Counted from the stretch's first letter, positions 1-11,466 are shown. The stretch is DNA of 64,000 nucleotides from Macrostomum hystrix (GCA_950097015.1 CATNEN010000002.1:8137501-8201500); one strand, 5' to 3'. Numbers and translations are program-made. Notes: a model not told the origin generated them from the sequence alone.

Positions 1-386
1 AGAAGCTTAGCCTCGGACTCGTCCAGGTAGCGCTTGTTAGAGATGTAGTCGAACAGGTCCTTGCAGCGGCGGAGTCTGTGCATGACAACCAGCCACTCGT
101 GCTCGCCCTCAAAGTATTCGACTGGTTGAACAATGCCAGAAACGTTGCGGCACTTGTGCAGCAGCATGATTTCGACTGGGACTAGTTTCTCGCAGGGCAG
201 TTTATGCCAGGTCATCTTGCTCTTCTCCATGACCTTAACTACAAACTCGGCGCCGTCGCAACGTCTGGTGGCATTGTAGACTCGGCCGAAGCCGCCGCGA
301 CCAATCTCGGTGCCAACCATGTAGCAGCGGCGGAAGTCCTCCAGACGATGCCACTCCAAGGAATCTGCTGCCGAATCTGTGGGCAT
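1..386 (-). CDS. PIM-like Ser/Thr protein kinase, N-terminal part (cut by window edge)
   Basis: From an ATG at 386 the minus strand is open to the window edge (about 128 codons) and encodes a kinase N-lobe. The order is a glycine-rich loop (EIGRGGFGRVYNA), the ATP-anchoring lysine in FVVKVMEK, a helix-C glutamate in LVPVEIMLL, and a hinge region followed by DLFDYI. The loop sequence, the W before the VP-E segment and the DLFDYI stretch are those of PIM kinases, which are constitutively active and cytosolic. A possible splice acceptor lies just upstream (exon edge near 392), so 386 may be an internal methionine rather than the true start. The catalytic loop and activation segment are outside the window. 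Kinase identity is secure; the PIM assignment is from pattern recall. Confidence 0.8.
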   Translation of the reverse strand, partial: MPTDSAADSLEWHRLEDFRRCYMVGTEIGRGGFGRVYNATRRCDGAEFVVKVMEKSKMTWHKLPCEKLVPVEIMLLHKCRNVSGIVQPVEYFEGEHEWLVVMHRLRRCKDLFDYISNKRYLDESEAKL

Positions 387-463
387 CGCAGACTGGCGCG
401 ACAATAGACAGCCCTGGAATCATTTTGTAAACAGAAATGATTATCCAACAAAAAATAAAAAAC

Positions 464-750
464 TAGCCAACATCTAGCCAACTCCCCAACTAGCCACCCA
501 ACTGCCCACCTAGCCACCCAACTGCCCTTTTAGCCACGCAACTCCCCACCTAGCCAACACCCCACCTAGCCAGCCAACTCCCCACCTAGCCAGCCAACTC
601 CCCACCTAGCCAGCCAACTCCCCACCTAGCCAGCCAACTCCCCACCTAGCCAGCCAACTCCCCACCTAGCCAGCCAACTCCCCACCTAGCCAACACCCCA
701 CCTAGCCAACACCCCACCTAGCCAACTCCCCACCTAGCCAGCCACCCAAG
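464..750. repeat. 20-bp minisatellite (CACCTAGCCAGCCAACTCCC type)
   Basis: About fourteen direct units with small variants, cleanest between 540 and 700. The same motif in the opposite orientation recurs at 47615-47705 (GGCTAGGTGGGGAGTTGG), and a single unit lies near 53878, so this is a dispersed minisatellite. Confidence 0.9.
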
Positions 751-1082
751 CTTGGTCAGCAAATAAAGGAAGACAAAAAAGGCAAACCCGGGATTAACCA
801 TCAGTTAAAAAATACACACACAATGAGTTAGATAGAGAAATATACACAACAATGTGCCTAGAATACAGATAGGCCCATTAAATGCTACAAAGATCAATTA
901 TAGAGTACACAAAGACTCTGAGACAGCAGCCGGCGTCGACGACTGCTGTTGAATAGGCTCGGGCTGATGCCGCGGCTGAGGCTGCGGCTGCGGAGCGTGC
1001 GACGGTGACTGGGTGCGGCGAAGCGAATAGACGCGCGACAGCTTGGTGACGTTAATGTAGTCGACGCCGCCACATTTGAACA
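745..1082. other. Intergenic stretch downstream of the POLR1E-like gene
   Basis: No gene is supported. A short segment at 745-800 (AGCTTGGTCAGCAAATAAAGG onward) recurs almost exactly at 29944-29990, so it is part of a dispersed repeat containing an AATAAA. Between 898 and 1082 a second minus-strand frame runs on past the POLR1E stop with a Q/P-rich ending. It is weak evidence for an alternative C-terminus. Confidence 0.4.
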
Positions 1083-3115
1083 TTATTTCTTCCGTGGCCG
1101 CATCTGCCGACTCAAAGCGGGCTCGTTTTCCCGCCGCCGCTTCTGGCCCGAGACGGGAGTAATCTGCCGGCCATTGCTGGACTTCTCTGTGACCAACTCG
1201 CAGCCGATGGCCTTCAACAGCCGGTGCAGCTTGTCCGAGGCCAGCCTGAACTCGGACATGAGGCCGGCGGTCTCGGTGACGAAGCCGTCCAGCTGAAGGC
1301 ATAGGATGATCATGTGCATCAACTGCTTGTCCTTCATTATCTTCGGGAGGGCCCGCTGCTGCTGGCCGGAGCCGGCGGTCATCTGAGACAGAAACAATGG
1401 AAAAGTCTTTAGAAAAACGGCTTACCTACTACTGTCAGTAGGAATGAGGCGCATGAGTTAAAAGGAAAGTGTCAATCGAGGATAAATAATAGAAGGTCGG
1501 CAGGCTCGTGATTCGTGGAAAAACTGAAATGTCGCCGATTTTAGGCGAAAATAATATTTTTTTTAATTCGAAGTTAACACATTCTGAACAATCTTAATAC
1601 AGCTGCAGTGTTAACACTTTAGTATGTCATATTTAGCTGAAGAGGCTGGCAAACAAAACAAAAAGTGGTTGCTTTCGCATTGTTTCAGAGGGATATATGT
1701 CTATGGCCAAAACGTATTTACACACTAACACAGCAACCGTCTCGCTGTTAACAAAGAGGGTAACAAAATGGACATTAAACCATCTTTTCTGAGCATTTAT
1801 TCTTATTGAAAATCGGCCTTCGAGGCCATCAACAACATTCTGTACTATTTATAAATAGTACAACCTAGAGTCTAGAGTCTGGCGTCCTTCTGCTATAATA
1901 GTCCCTGGCATCGAAACAGTCCCTTTTTAATTACCTGCAAAGTGTAATTAGCCAGCAGGTGGCTCCCAACTTCCTCCGGCAGGTCGGGCAGGGCGCCCTT
2001 CCTGTTCACCATTTTGAAGGTGAAGCCGTAGAAGCGGCGCATGCAGGCCAGCATGGCCAGGCGCACGCAGTGGCTCAGCCGAGCTGCCGGCTCCGTTGGC
2101 GACTGCGGCAGCCGCTGCAGCACCAGCGCGTCCGGGTAGGCCCCCTCCGAGCGCCAGGCGGCCCAGTCAGCCGGGCCGGAGGCGGCGAGGCGCTCCGCCT
2201 CGGGCAGCAGGGCGGCCCGCAGCTTGGCCGGGCAGACAGCCTCCGGGTCATAGACAGCGGCCGGCTGGCTGGCCGCGGGGTTGCGGGGCGGGAGCAGCGC
2301 AGCGGTCGGATCATTGCTGAGGTCGGCCGCACCGTTAGCTCCAGCGACATCGCCGCTAGCACCGGTGGGCGCGGCAGCGTCCAGGCGCTTATTCGCGGCG
2401 GCCACGGCGGCTTTGAGGTCGCGCGAGGTCACGCTAGCGTTCAGCCGCTTGGCCTCAGCGATGCGCCGCTTCTTGGCGGAGCTGCCGAACTCCTCGTACA
2501 TCGCCGTCGCGGCCTGCTGAGCTGTGCGCTTTCGTCTGGTCGCGGCGGCCGCCTCGGCGTCCGGTGCATCAAGGACACACTGCGGCAGGAAGCGCACGGC
2601 GTCGACAGAGGAGACAATGGAAACGTGGCCGGAGCTGCGGTCCCGGCCTAGCAGTACGAGGCGAGTGGCGCCTGCCAGGCGGGAGTCGTGGCGGCCCGTC
2701 CAGTGAAGGCCGCTGGCTGTGCGGCACGACTGGTAAAATAAAGAGTAGATATGTAGGCAAGGTAGACGGCGCGAGTTGCTATTGTTTGGTTTACGAGTAT
2801 ATTGATAAACGCCTCGTCATATAAATAGTACCGCTCTTACATAAGCTTTCTCCGTGTTTTCCGCATTTCGTTGCACAGAGATCTCCAAGTCTTTCTTGTC
2901 TTCGGCGCTGATTTGCGACGAGAAGTAGGCTGAAAAGTTGAGTAAATAAATGCTTTATTTATAGTAGGTTAGAACTTATCTATCCGGTGGATTAAAAAAA
3001 TCATACATGGACAAACCAATCTGATCGAGCTACAGGCAATTGGCGTAAAAAAACAGGTAGTCAACTTACCAACAGCGTATTTGGTCTTTGACTTGGCTTG
3101 GTCAACCTTCACCAT
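1083..3115 (-). CDS. POLR1E: RNA polymerase I subunit RPA49-like, four exons
   Basis: RPA49 (POLR1E) forms a heterodimer with RPA34 on RNA polymerase I and aids rRNA transcription in the nucleolus. The model has four minus-strand exons: 3115-3070, 2929-2841, 2729-1935 and 1382-1083. Every junction is GT-AG and the phases agree throughout, giving 409 residues, close to the size of animal RPA49. The long third exon carries SCRTASG and MYEEFGSSAKKRRI followed by RLNAS, which parallel the family's CNTLCRHF and EAFGT-KQKRAL-RRMN regions. The last exon has the family's C-terminal winged-helix pattern, MHMIILCLQLDGF, then a GC-x-V turn and a basic tail. The start ATG at 3115 follows ACC. The two short 5' exons match the family only loosely; exons three and four are the strong part. 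Introns are AT-rich and exons are very GC-rich. Confidence 0.82.
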
Positions 3116-3175
3116 GGCTTAAAATATGATCCAATCACGGCTGCTCAGTGCAGTCCCAGCTGTCCCTGCAGGCTG

Positions 3176-4129
3176 GCTGAAATTCACATGGGAAATTAAT
3201 TGCTGTTGATCATATCCAGTACAAAGTGGCGAGACTGAAGGCGTCATCGTCTTGACCTGCGGTGTGACCTTCTCTGACACGAGCTTTAGTCTGTGAATAT
3301 TTTATTATTTGCCAGTAGCTTTACCGTTGAGTGCCAACTGCGCAGTGGTGCAGCGGCATTCGTAATATTAGCAGACTCCGTGCCCTCCTAGCTGGCATGC
3401 CCGCTGGTTTGTTTGTGTCTTGGCGTATCGGGTTTCAGTCAATGAAAGTTCTGTCAAGTGGCGACCTGCTGCGGTGCTAATTCTAACAGGCCCTCCATCA
3501 AGAGAGTGCAACTATAAACCATTTTGCAGCACTTTTGCATTGATTTGCTAGCATTTGTAGGCACAGCTTTGTGCTTATTAATAAATCACTCACTGAGATT
3601 CGTCTGTTGGCGCATTTTAACTTTTGAATAAGAAATTACGCCCTGTCCTATCGCTGAAATTCACATGGGAAATTAATTGCTGTTGATCATATCTAGTACA
3701 AAGTGGCGAGACTGAAGGCGTCATCGTCTTGACCTGCGGTGTGACCTTCTCTGACACGAGCTTTAGTCTGTGAATATTTTATTATTTGCCAGTAGCTTTA
3801 CCGTTGAGTGCCAACTGCGCAGTGGTGCAGCGGCATTCGTAATATTAGCAGACTCCGTGCCCTCCTAGCTGGCATGCCCGCTGGTTTGTTTGTGTCTTGG
3901 CGTATCGGGTTTCAGTCAATGAAAGTTCTGTCAAGTGGCGACCTGCTGCGGTGCTAATTCTAACAGGCCCTCCATCAAGAGAGTGCAACTATAAACCATT
4001 TTGCAGCACTTTTGCATTGATTTGCTAGCATTTGTAGGCACAGCTTTGTGCTTATTAATAAATCACTCACTGAGATTTGTCTGTTGGCGCATTTTAACTT
4101 TTGAATAAGAAATTACGCCCTGTCTTATC
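3176..4129. repeat. Tandem duplication of a 477-bp unit
   Basis: 3176-3652 and 3653-4129 are consecutive copies that differ by only a few bases (for example TATCCAGTAC against TATCTAGTAC, and GATTCGTC against GATTTGTC). Neither copy has a recognisable coding region. Each contains an AATAAA near its end. Confidence 0.92.
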
Positions 4130-4552
4130 GTTAGCGTTGCTGATTATTTACATTGGGAAATATGGGGGGCATATGGCTTCAGTGTGCATGTAGCGGTTGC
4201 GTCACCCGCTGCAGAGACCGCCAGCCATTCCTGTTCAATAGATTATTGATCTATCGGGCCAACACAAATTTATATACAAAGGCAGAAGCTCCCGCGGCCC
4301 TTTGTACTCCGATGGCCCGCATTTTAAACTGGCCGATCGGTGTGCAGGTTACGCAAGACGGTTAGCAGCGGGTTATCAGACGGAAGCCGGGGGCAGTCTA
4401 CAATGGTCCGCTGCGTGTCCCACGTCTACCTCTGTTCCTCTGAGGCTTTTTGTCTGCTTGAAAAGGGGAGTTTGAAATAACTGCCCCTACCGTGATAGGC
4501 AATTTTGTTAAATCGACACCCACCCCACCTCTGCTGACACTAGCGTCTGAAC
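4130..4552. other. Gene-free stretch
   Basis: No coding region, RNA gene or clear repeat is seen here; only short open frames without recognisable content. Confidence 0.4.
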
Positions 4553-4645
4553 TCGAAGCTTAACTCCGAAATCGTCTCCTACGTGCGAGGAGTTTTATAC
4601 ATTTGCTACAGTTTTCAAAACTATATTTCAAAAGTTTGCCAATGC
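4553..4645 (+). repeat. Composite repeat module, copy 1 (hairpin plus minisatellite edge)
   Basis: The segment from AAGCTTAACTCCGAAATCG to TTTCAAAAGTTTGCCAATG recurs at 5195-5313, 5556-5680 and, inverted, at 48135-48232. Each copy has a short hairpin (CTCCTC, CGTGC, GAGGAG in the best copy) followed by TTTTATAC, and each runs straight into GCCAGACA repeats. Confidence 0.85.
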
Positions 4646-5140
4646 CAGACGCCAAACTAATGCCAGACATGCCAATGCCAGACACCATGTTCGGCTAGGA
4701 TTGTCGCTGTGGAATCTAAACTAGTTAGGATTGTGGCTAACTTGCGCAGGTTTATTTCATAAATAGACGCCAATGCCAGACACAATGCCAAACTGATGCC
4801 AGACACATGCCAAACACCATGCCAATGCCGAACTGACGGCAGACAAATGCCAATGCCAGACACAATGCCAAACTGATGCCAGACAGATGCTAATGCCTAA
4901 CACAATGCCAGACATGCCAATGCCAGACACCATGCTAAACAAACGCCAGACAGATGCCGATGCCAGACGTAATGCCAAACTGATGCCAGACACATGCCAA
5001 ACACCATGCTAATGCCGAACAGATGCCAGACAGATGCCAATGCCAGACACATGCCAGAGAGATGCTAATGCTAGACATGCCAAAAATATGCCAGACAGAT
5101 GCCAGACAATAAGCTAATGCCAGACACCATGCTAATGCCA
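4640..5140. repeat. GCCAGACA minisatellite, locus 1
   Basis: Degenerate direct repeats of TGCCAGACACATGCCAA and TGCCAATGCCAGACA types fill 4640-4686 and 4766-5140, with a short non-repeat insert between. Related arrays are at 5675-5785, 14095-14757, 16062-16492, 30150-30625, 44860-44976 and 48010-48140. Confidence 0.9.
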
Positions 5141-5194
5141 AACAAGAAAAAGAAAACAATTGGCAGTGCTTGGCCTAAATCGATTTATGATGAC

Positions 5195-5313
5195 TGTTAT
5201 GACATTGCATCGCGTGATTAACTCAAAGCTTAACTCCGAAATCGTCTCCTCCGTGCGAGGAGTTTTATACCTTTGCTACTGTTTTTAAAACTATATTTCA
5301 AAAGTTTGCCAAT
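5195..5313 (+). repeat. Composite repeat module, copy 2
   Basis: Same module as at 4553, with extra homology to copy 3 on its left (GTTATGACATTGCATCGCG). The hairpin arms CTCCTC and GAGGAG are perfect here. It ends in a short GCCAGACA tract. Confidence 0.85.
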
Positions 5314-5555
5314 GCCAGACACCATGTCGGCGGGAAGGTCCACTGGCAGTTCGGGCTGCTCGATGGCCTGAGGAGCCGGATCCGCCGGAGGAGCAGGCTG
5401 CAACGAATTGCAAATTCCACGAAAGACTCGGGACTGCAATCCATTCTACTCTTTCTCCCCTCCATTCTACCCCAAGAAGTGTTTTAATATCTTCTTCTAC
5501 TAGGTTTATCCAAGATTACTAGGCCTAATTTGTTTAATATGTTTTATCTGATTTG

Positions 5556-5785
5556 ACTGTTATGACATATTGCATCGCGTGATTAACTCGAAGCTTAACT
5601 CCGAAATCGTCTCTTCCGTGCGAGGAGTTTTATACCTTTGCTACTGTTTTCAAAACTATATTTCAAAAGTTTGCCAATGCCAGACGCCAAACTAATGCCA
5701 GACAGATGCCAAACACTATGCCAATGCCAAACTGATGCCAGACACATGCCAAACACCATGCTAATGCCGAACAGACGCCAGGCTA
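5556..5785 (+). repeat. Composite repeat module, copy 3, with GCCAGACA array
   Basis: The module at 5556-5680 is followed by about 100 bp of GCCAGACA units. The left hairpin arm has one substitution (CTCTTC). Confidence 0.85.
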
Positions 5786-7165
5786 CCACCCTTGCATTTT
5801 AGAGCTATGGGCCATGAGCAATTAAAATCCCAATATGGCCAATGTTATCTGTGACCAGATTGGCATCAGAAAGGAGATGACAAAATAATGTGAACTGCAG
5901 GATTTGAAAACTGCCTCCAAAGGATTTTGGACCTCTTAATTAGACTATTCCAAACTTACTACACCACACTACACAACACAATGTAAACTATGTACTTTAA
6001 CTTTTAATTGCCAAAAGTCAAAGTTCCATTTTCCAAATCTTCAGCTTTAACAATGAAAATACCTTTAAAAATCACAATATTAGGCCTATTTTAGCTAGGC
6101 AATATTAAAAAAATATAAAACTGATTTCCTCTGCTACATTTTAAATTTGGGCATACTTTTCACTAATCATACAAGGAGCTAAACTAGACAACCAATCCAA
6201 TACTAAAGTCTTTACATTAGAAACTCCAATAATTGTAGTCCATATGGTAGAAACTCAAATATTGAAGAATTATGCCCTCTATGCTTAAACTTACTAAGCC
6301 CCCTAACAACATAAATATAATTATTCTACTCAGTTACCTAGACTTGTATGTATATGATAAATCTTTTATTCTAGCTATCTTTCTTAAATTATATGCTAGG
6401 TCTTTGACTTACTTGACTTAGCTGCAGGGCGCTCCCAAAGGAGGGACACAGAGGTAAGGCGTTGCCGCCCATTATGCTAGTCCCTGGACATGCTAGGTCT
6501 TTAGGTTTTAGCAAAAATAATAATTCCCTTATCTAAATTTTTAAGAAGCCTAGCCTACATTGTTCAAAAGTAAAGTCTAATTGTAAGCAATTATTAATAA
6601 AATCTATAGTAAGGCCATATACAACAGTGACTTGGTAAGTTGATATTATGTCAATGATAGGCCTAGCTAAATAAATTATAAAACATAGCATCAGGCCTAA
6701 CATTGGGCTTGGGGCCAAGCCCTGCCTCTAGAGTCTAAGACAAAAACTTTAGTTTTACACCTTAATTATCAGAATCAATACTAATTGTTGCAGTATGGTG
6801 ATGTCTGTTGCAACATATGTTACTTTGCCATTTGAACACTAGAGCAGTGTAATCGGTATAGCTCATAGAAATTCAAATTTCTATTCTCCACGTGCAGACG
6901 TGCTGAACTTTGCCTTGGCTTAAGATGCAGAAGCGAAGCGCGTGCACAAGACAATTTAAAAAGCAATGGACAAAGCAAAGCAATGTCTTTTATTAACAAA
7001 TTAAAACTTTGCTTTGCAAATTCAAACAATAGAAACGATATAAAAATATCGATATGTAGTAGAAACAGATTTTAACTCAGAGAAAATTACACACTGCCTC
7101 AATTTGTTGGTAAGTTAGTTTTTTACGCTTTTGCTGTGCAATATCAGTTAAACTGCGCTTGGCTA
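5786..7165. other. AT-rich gene-free stretch
   Basis: AT-rich DNA with short open frames only. Nothing here is recognisable as a gene or transposon. Confidence 0.5.
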
Positions 7166-8222
7166 GAGGCTTTAGATTCCGGTTGAGTCCCGCGAGATTG
7201 TCTATTGGGTGCCAACTTGGGCTCTGAGCGGCTACCTAACTTGTCAAAGAGCAATACTTATTCGAAAATTGACCAAATCGAAATTTCAGTCATTTATTTT
7301 GGCAAGCAATGTTGGAAATGATATTTCTCGACTAGAGGTTGATGCCCTGAGTCTAGAGGCGCCAGTCCGGCACCTCTAGATGGTCGGGACAGAAAGTTGT
7401 GGCTATTTTAAGAATTTCATGAGTTTGACTTGTTATCAGTCACTGTCCTTGACTTTCCATAAAGTCAATGCTTCCTACATCCTTCTCGGGCCGATTCGAG
7501 ACAGTTCCCGAGGTCCCCGGGAACTGATTTTGGTGTCGTTCGAAAGGCCTGGCGATGCTCTATAGATTCCGGTTGAGTCCACCGAGATTGTCTATTGGGT
7601 GCCAACTTGGGCTCTGAGCGGCTACCTAACTTGTCAAAGAGCAATACTTATTCGAAAATTGACCAAATCGAAATTTCAGTCATTGGCGGGCAATGTTGGA
7701 AATGACATTTCTTGACTAGAGGTTGACGCCCTGAGTCTAGAGGCGCCAGTCCGGCACCTCTAGATGGTCGGGACAGAAAGTTGTGGCGCTTTTTAGAATT
7801 CCATGACTTTGACTTTCAGAAGTCAAAGGCCTGGAGTCAAAGGTTTGGCTTTGTCAAACTTTGACTTTGACTTTGACATTGTAATCGGTCAATGTCTTTG
7901 ATTTTACAGAAAGTCAATGCTTCCTACAGCCTCCTCGGGCCGATTCGAGACAGTTCCCGAGGTCCCCGGCAACTGATTTTGGTGTCGTTCGAAAGGCCTG
8001 GAGATGCTCTATAGATTCCGGTTGAGTCCCCCAAGATTGTCTATTGGGTGCCAACTTGGGCTCTGAGCGGCTACCTAACTTGTCTAAAAGCAATATTAAA
8101 TCGTAAATTTCCCATGTCGAAATTTCTGTCATTGGCGGGCAATGTTGGAAATGACATTTCTCGACTAGAGGTTGACGCGCTGAGTCTAGAGGTGCCAGTC
8201 CGGCGCCTCTAGATGGTCGCAA
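7166..8222 (-). repeat. R384 satellite-like repeat, locus A (about three monomers)
   Basis: The landmark GCTCTGAGCGGCTACC recurs near 7220, 7610 and 8060, giving monomers of roughly 390-450 bp. Each monomer carries two inverted repeats: a TCTAGAGGCGCC-type palindrome (GGCGCCTCTAGA on the other arm), and CAGTTCCCG with CGGGAACTG around a 7-nt loop. Other copies lie at 13859-14094, 31420-31864 continuing at 36353-36576, 40894-41135 and 45360-45945. No protein coding is evident. Confidence 0.88.
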
Positions 8223-8453
8223 CGTATGATAATTCACTACGTCAACGTATTCACTATTCTGAATACGAGCTGCTCAGCGCTCGAGTCGTTTTGAAATATC
8301 TAGCTATTGTCTATGGTAAATTGGCAACTGCAAACTCTGTTTAAATTCGACTCTGACAACTGCAAACAGCGGGGGCCACTGCGCATCCAGCCAAGAGCAT
8401 CACCAAGAACTGCGGCAGCAACACCACCAACACCACTCATCTTCATCTGTACC

Positions 8454-9155
8454 ATGAAGGTAGAGGAACTCGTTCAGCGGGGCCCGGAAGGCATGGCCGT
8501 TATTGAGCCGGCACCTGTCGGGGCCAATTTCGTTTGCCCAGGTGGCAAATTTGCCATCTGGGTTAACATGGAAGGCAGACCCGCACAGGTGCGGGATAGG
8601 CTGTGCCCATGCCTTCTGGGCGCGGGTGGTCCGGCGGCCGGCAAGAGGCACGCCCCGCAAACATACCAATACTCTGGCGGGAACGCCGTAAGTACTCATC
8701 CTATGTTAATATTTTCCTTCCCTACCACTTGCTCTCGCTCTCTCGCTCTCTCGCTCTCTCGCTCTCGCTTTCGCTCTCGCTTTCGCTCTCGCTCCCGCTC
8801 TCCCTCTCTCGCTCTCTCGCTCTATGTCGCTCTCGCTCTCTTGCTGACCTGAGAGCTGTATCCCACCCATTCCATTTTAATCCAGAGGATGTACTGGCGC
8901 GTGGGTGCCCACTGCATTCTGTGGACCCACGGGGTGGAACTGCGTGGGAGCGACCTTCGCAATCTGCGTGCAATCGTGCAGGGGTCGGTCGCCCCGCAGC
9001 TGGACCGGCGTGAGGCAGCGCAACAGCATCAGGCGGCAGCGGTCGCCGACGTGCTGGGTGAGGCGCAGCAGCGTCGGGCGGCAGCGGTCGTCGACCGCCT
9101 GGATCGAGCGCAGCTGCGAATAGTGCTGCGGAGTTTGGTAGCAGTGCCACCAGTT
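8454..9155 (+). CDS. Unrecognised gene, first two exons
   Basis: Exon 1 starts at an ATG at 8454 in a good context (ACCATGA) and ends at 8687 before GTAAGT, 78 codons in phase 0. Exon 2 runs from 8886, after TTTTAATCCAG, to 9155 before GTAAGT, 90 codons in phase 0. The intron (198 bp) holds a CTCTCG microsatellite. The predicted protein has VCPGGKFAIWVNMEG and CPCLLGAGGPAAGK in exon 1, and a long Arg/Ala/Gln-rich helical stretch with LGEAQQRRAAAVVDRLDRAQ in exon 2. I do not recognise the family. Where it continues is unclear: the next acceptor (10972) is not in a compatible phase. The intact splice signals and shared phase argue for a real gene. Confidence 0.55.
8731..8850. repeat. CTCTCG / CTTTCG microsatellite in intron 1
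   Basis: Simple pyrimidine-rich repeat lying wholly inside the intron of the gene at 8454-9155. Confidence 0.9.
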
Positions 9156-9371
9156 GTAAGTGATGAGTAACTGAAATTGCCGTGTAACTTCTAGTGAACG
9201 TCGTAAATGGCAATTAGTAATCACTAGCAGAAATGAACGCCTTGAATTGTCTAATCCATGGAAATTCCATCCAAAGAATTTCATCTGTAAAATCGATATA
9301 ATGATCCCCAATATTTTATTTTTCATTCGTTCAGTATATACTTATTAGCAGCTGTATTTTCAGATTTTCAA

Positions 9372-9700
9372 AAGCTACAATGATCCCCATGCAGTACTTG
9401 ACAATGATCCCCCAGTTGACAATGATCCTCCAGTTGACCATGATCCCCCATTGGATGATAATCCCCATTGATGATGATCCTCAGTTGACAATGATCACCC
9501 AGCTGACAATGATCCCCCAGTTGACCATGATCCCAAATTTGATGATAATCCCCATTGATGATTGATGATGATCCCCAGTTGACAATGATCACCCAGTTGA
9601 CAATGGTAACTCAGCTGACAATGATATTCCAGTTGACCATGATCCCTCATTTGATGATTAATCCCCATTGATGATGATCCTCAGTTGACAATGTTCGCCA
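9372..9700. repeat. Minisatellite of TTGACAATGATCCCCAG type
   Basis: About 15-18 bp direct units (TTGACAATGATCC, TTGACCATGATCC, GATGATAATCCCC) repeat some twenty times. Short open frames across it are repeat artefacts. Confidence 0.88.
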
Positions 9701-9837
9701 GTTGAATTTTTATATTAGCTGCTTTTGTAGAAAATTGAAAAGAACAACATTAAATGAATTAAATGAATATCATTATGACGTTATAAGATAACAAAATCAA
9801 AATATAGAGAATTTGATTCAATGACAAAAGAAAAATT

Positions 9838-10720
9838 ATGCCATGATTCAAACTCTGGTTTAGCCATGATTCAAACTCTGGTTTTGCCATGATTCAGACT
9901 CTAGTTTTGCCATGATTCAAACTCTGGTTTAGCCATGATTCAAACTCTGGTTTTGCCATGATTCAGACTCTAGTTTTGCCATGATTCAAACTCTGGTTTA
10001 GCCATGATTCAAACTCTGGTTTTGCCATGATTCAGACTCTGGTTTAGCCATGATTCAAACTCTGGTTTAGCCATGATTCAAACTCTGGTTTTGCCATGAT
10101 TCAGACTCTGGTTTAGCCATGATTCAAACTCTGGCTTTGCCATGACTTAGACTCTAGTTTTGCCATGATTCAAACTCTGGCTTTGCCATGATTCAGACTC
10201 TAGTTTAGCCATGATTCAAACTCTGGTTTAGCCATGATTCAAACTCTGGCTTTGCCATGATTCAGACTCTAGTTTTGCCATGATTCAAACTCTGGTTTAG
10301 CCATGATTCAAACTCTGGTTTTGCCATGATTCAGACTCTGGTTTAGCCATGATTCAAACTCTGGTTTAGCCATGATTCAAACTCTGGTTTTGCCATGATT
10401 CAGACTCTAGTTTTGCCATGATTCAAACTCTGGTTTAGCCATGATTCAAACTCTGGTTTTGCCATGATTCAGACTCTGGTTTAGCCATGATTCAAACTCT
10501 GGCTTTGCCATGACTCAGACTCTAGTTTTGCCATGATTCAAACTCTGGCTTTGCCATGATTCAGACTCTAGTTTAGCCATGATTCAAACTCTGGTTTAGC
10601 CATGATTCAAACTCTGGCTTTGCCATGATTCAGACTCTAGTTTAGCCATCATTCAAACTCTGGTTTAGCCATGATTGAAACGCTGGTTTTGCCATGATTC
10701 AAACTCTGGTTTTGCAATGA
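9838..10720. repeat. 23-bp minisatellite with higher-order pattern
   Basis: The unit GCCATGATTCAAACTCTGGTTTT (23 bp; described here by its variable sites) repeats about 38 times. Three variants differ at the AAACTCTGG/GACTCTAG site and at the final T/A, and they recur in an ordered way, so a higher-order unit of about 69 bp is visible in places. Confidence 0.92.
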
Positions 10721-10971
10721 TCTGCGTCTTCACTTTCTAGACACATTTAGCTGACTACCAACACTACTACTATCCTTGTCTTAGCTTCAGCTCAAACTAC
10801 TCAAGCATTTCCGCTCGCTTTGTACATATGCGCCCACATTTAATTAGCAAAACACAATAAAACATTCTACTGTGTTTCCTGTGTTTTCTGCGTCTTTACT
10901 TTCTAGATTCAAACTGTGGTTTTGCCACAATTTGAAAAATGGGTAAAAGTTAAAAAATATTTAATTTTTTA

Positions 10972-11127
10972 GCTCAAGCACTGGTGAACGTAGTCGCTGC
11001 TGTCGACGCCGCGACCGCCGGCGCCGTAGCAGCAGCAGCAACAACAGCAGCAGCAACAGCAGCAGCAGCAGCAGAGGAGGAAGAGCCGCCATCGCCGGTC
11101 TTCCGGAGGCAGCGGTGGAGTTGTCAG
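10972..11127 (+). other. Candidate exon, Ala-rich (low confidence)
   Basis: After a T-rich acceptor (TTAATTTTTTAG) one frame reads ALVNVVAAVDAATAGAV, then poly-Ala/Thr from CAG-type triplets, then EEEEPPSPVFRRQRW. It could belong to the 8454 gene, but the phase does not fit its exon 2 and the donor (GTCAGT) is weak. It may be only a trinucleotide repeat region. Confidence 0.25.
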
Positions 11128-11295
11128 TAACTTTAACTGTATTTTGCTCGCATTTGGCGAGATTCATTCGCTTTGTGATTGTCTTACTATACCGGATGGG
11201 GCTTAGTTATACCAGGTGGACGGGAATCCTACCTACCTAAAATCCACCCACAAAAAATCTCACCTAGCTGATTCCTCGGTACTCCTTGCGGCTGG

Positions 11296-11407
11296 CACCG
11301 CAGCCGACACCGCGGCCGACACCGCCGCCGACACCGCGGCCGACACCGCAGCCGACACCGCGGCCGACACCGCAGCCGACACCGCGGCCGACACCGCAGC
11401 CTCCGTC
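11296..11407. repeat. 12-bp GC-rich repeat (GCGGCCGACACC type)
   Basis: About nine tandem units, reading (AADT)n in one frame. It leads directly into the 72-bp array. Confidence 0.9.
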
Positions 11408-11466
11408 GCTGCTACCGCGGGGCCGCCGTTTGCGGCGTCAACGCCCCTGTCGGCGCGGCGGACGCA

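Noticed and set aside
898-1302. Second gene overlapping the last POLR1E exon
   Set aside because: Same strand, different frame, over the exon that matches RPA49; only a weak possibility of an alternative C-terminus.
5195-5313. Hammerhead ribozyme in the hairpin module
   Set aside because: A CGAAA and a TGATGA occur nearby, but the conserved core order and three stems could not be fitted.
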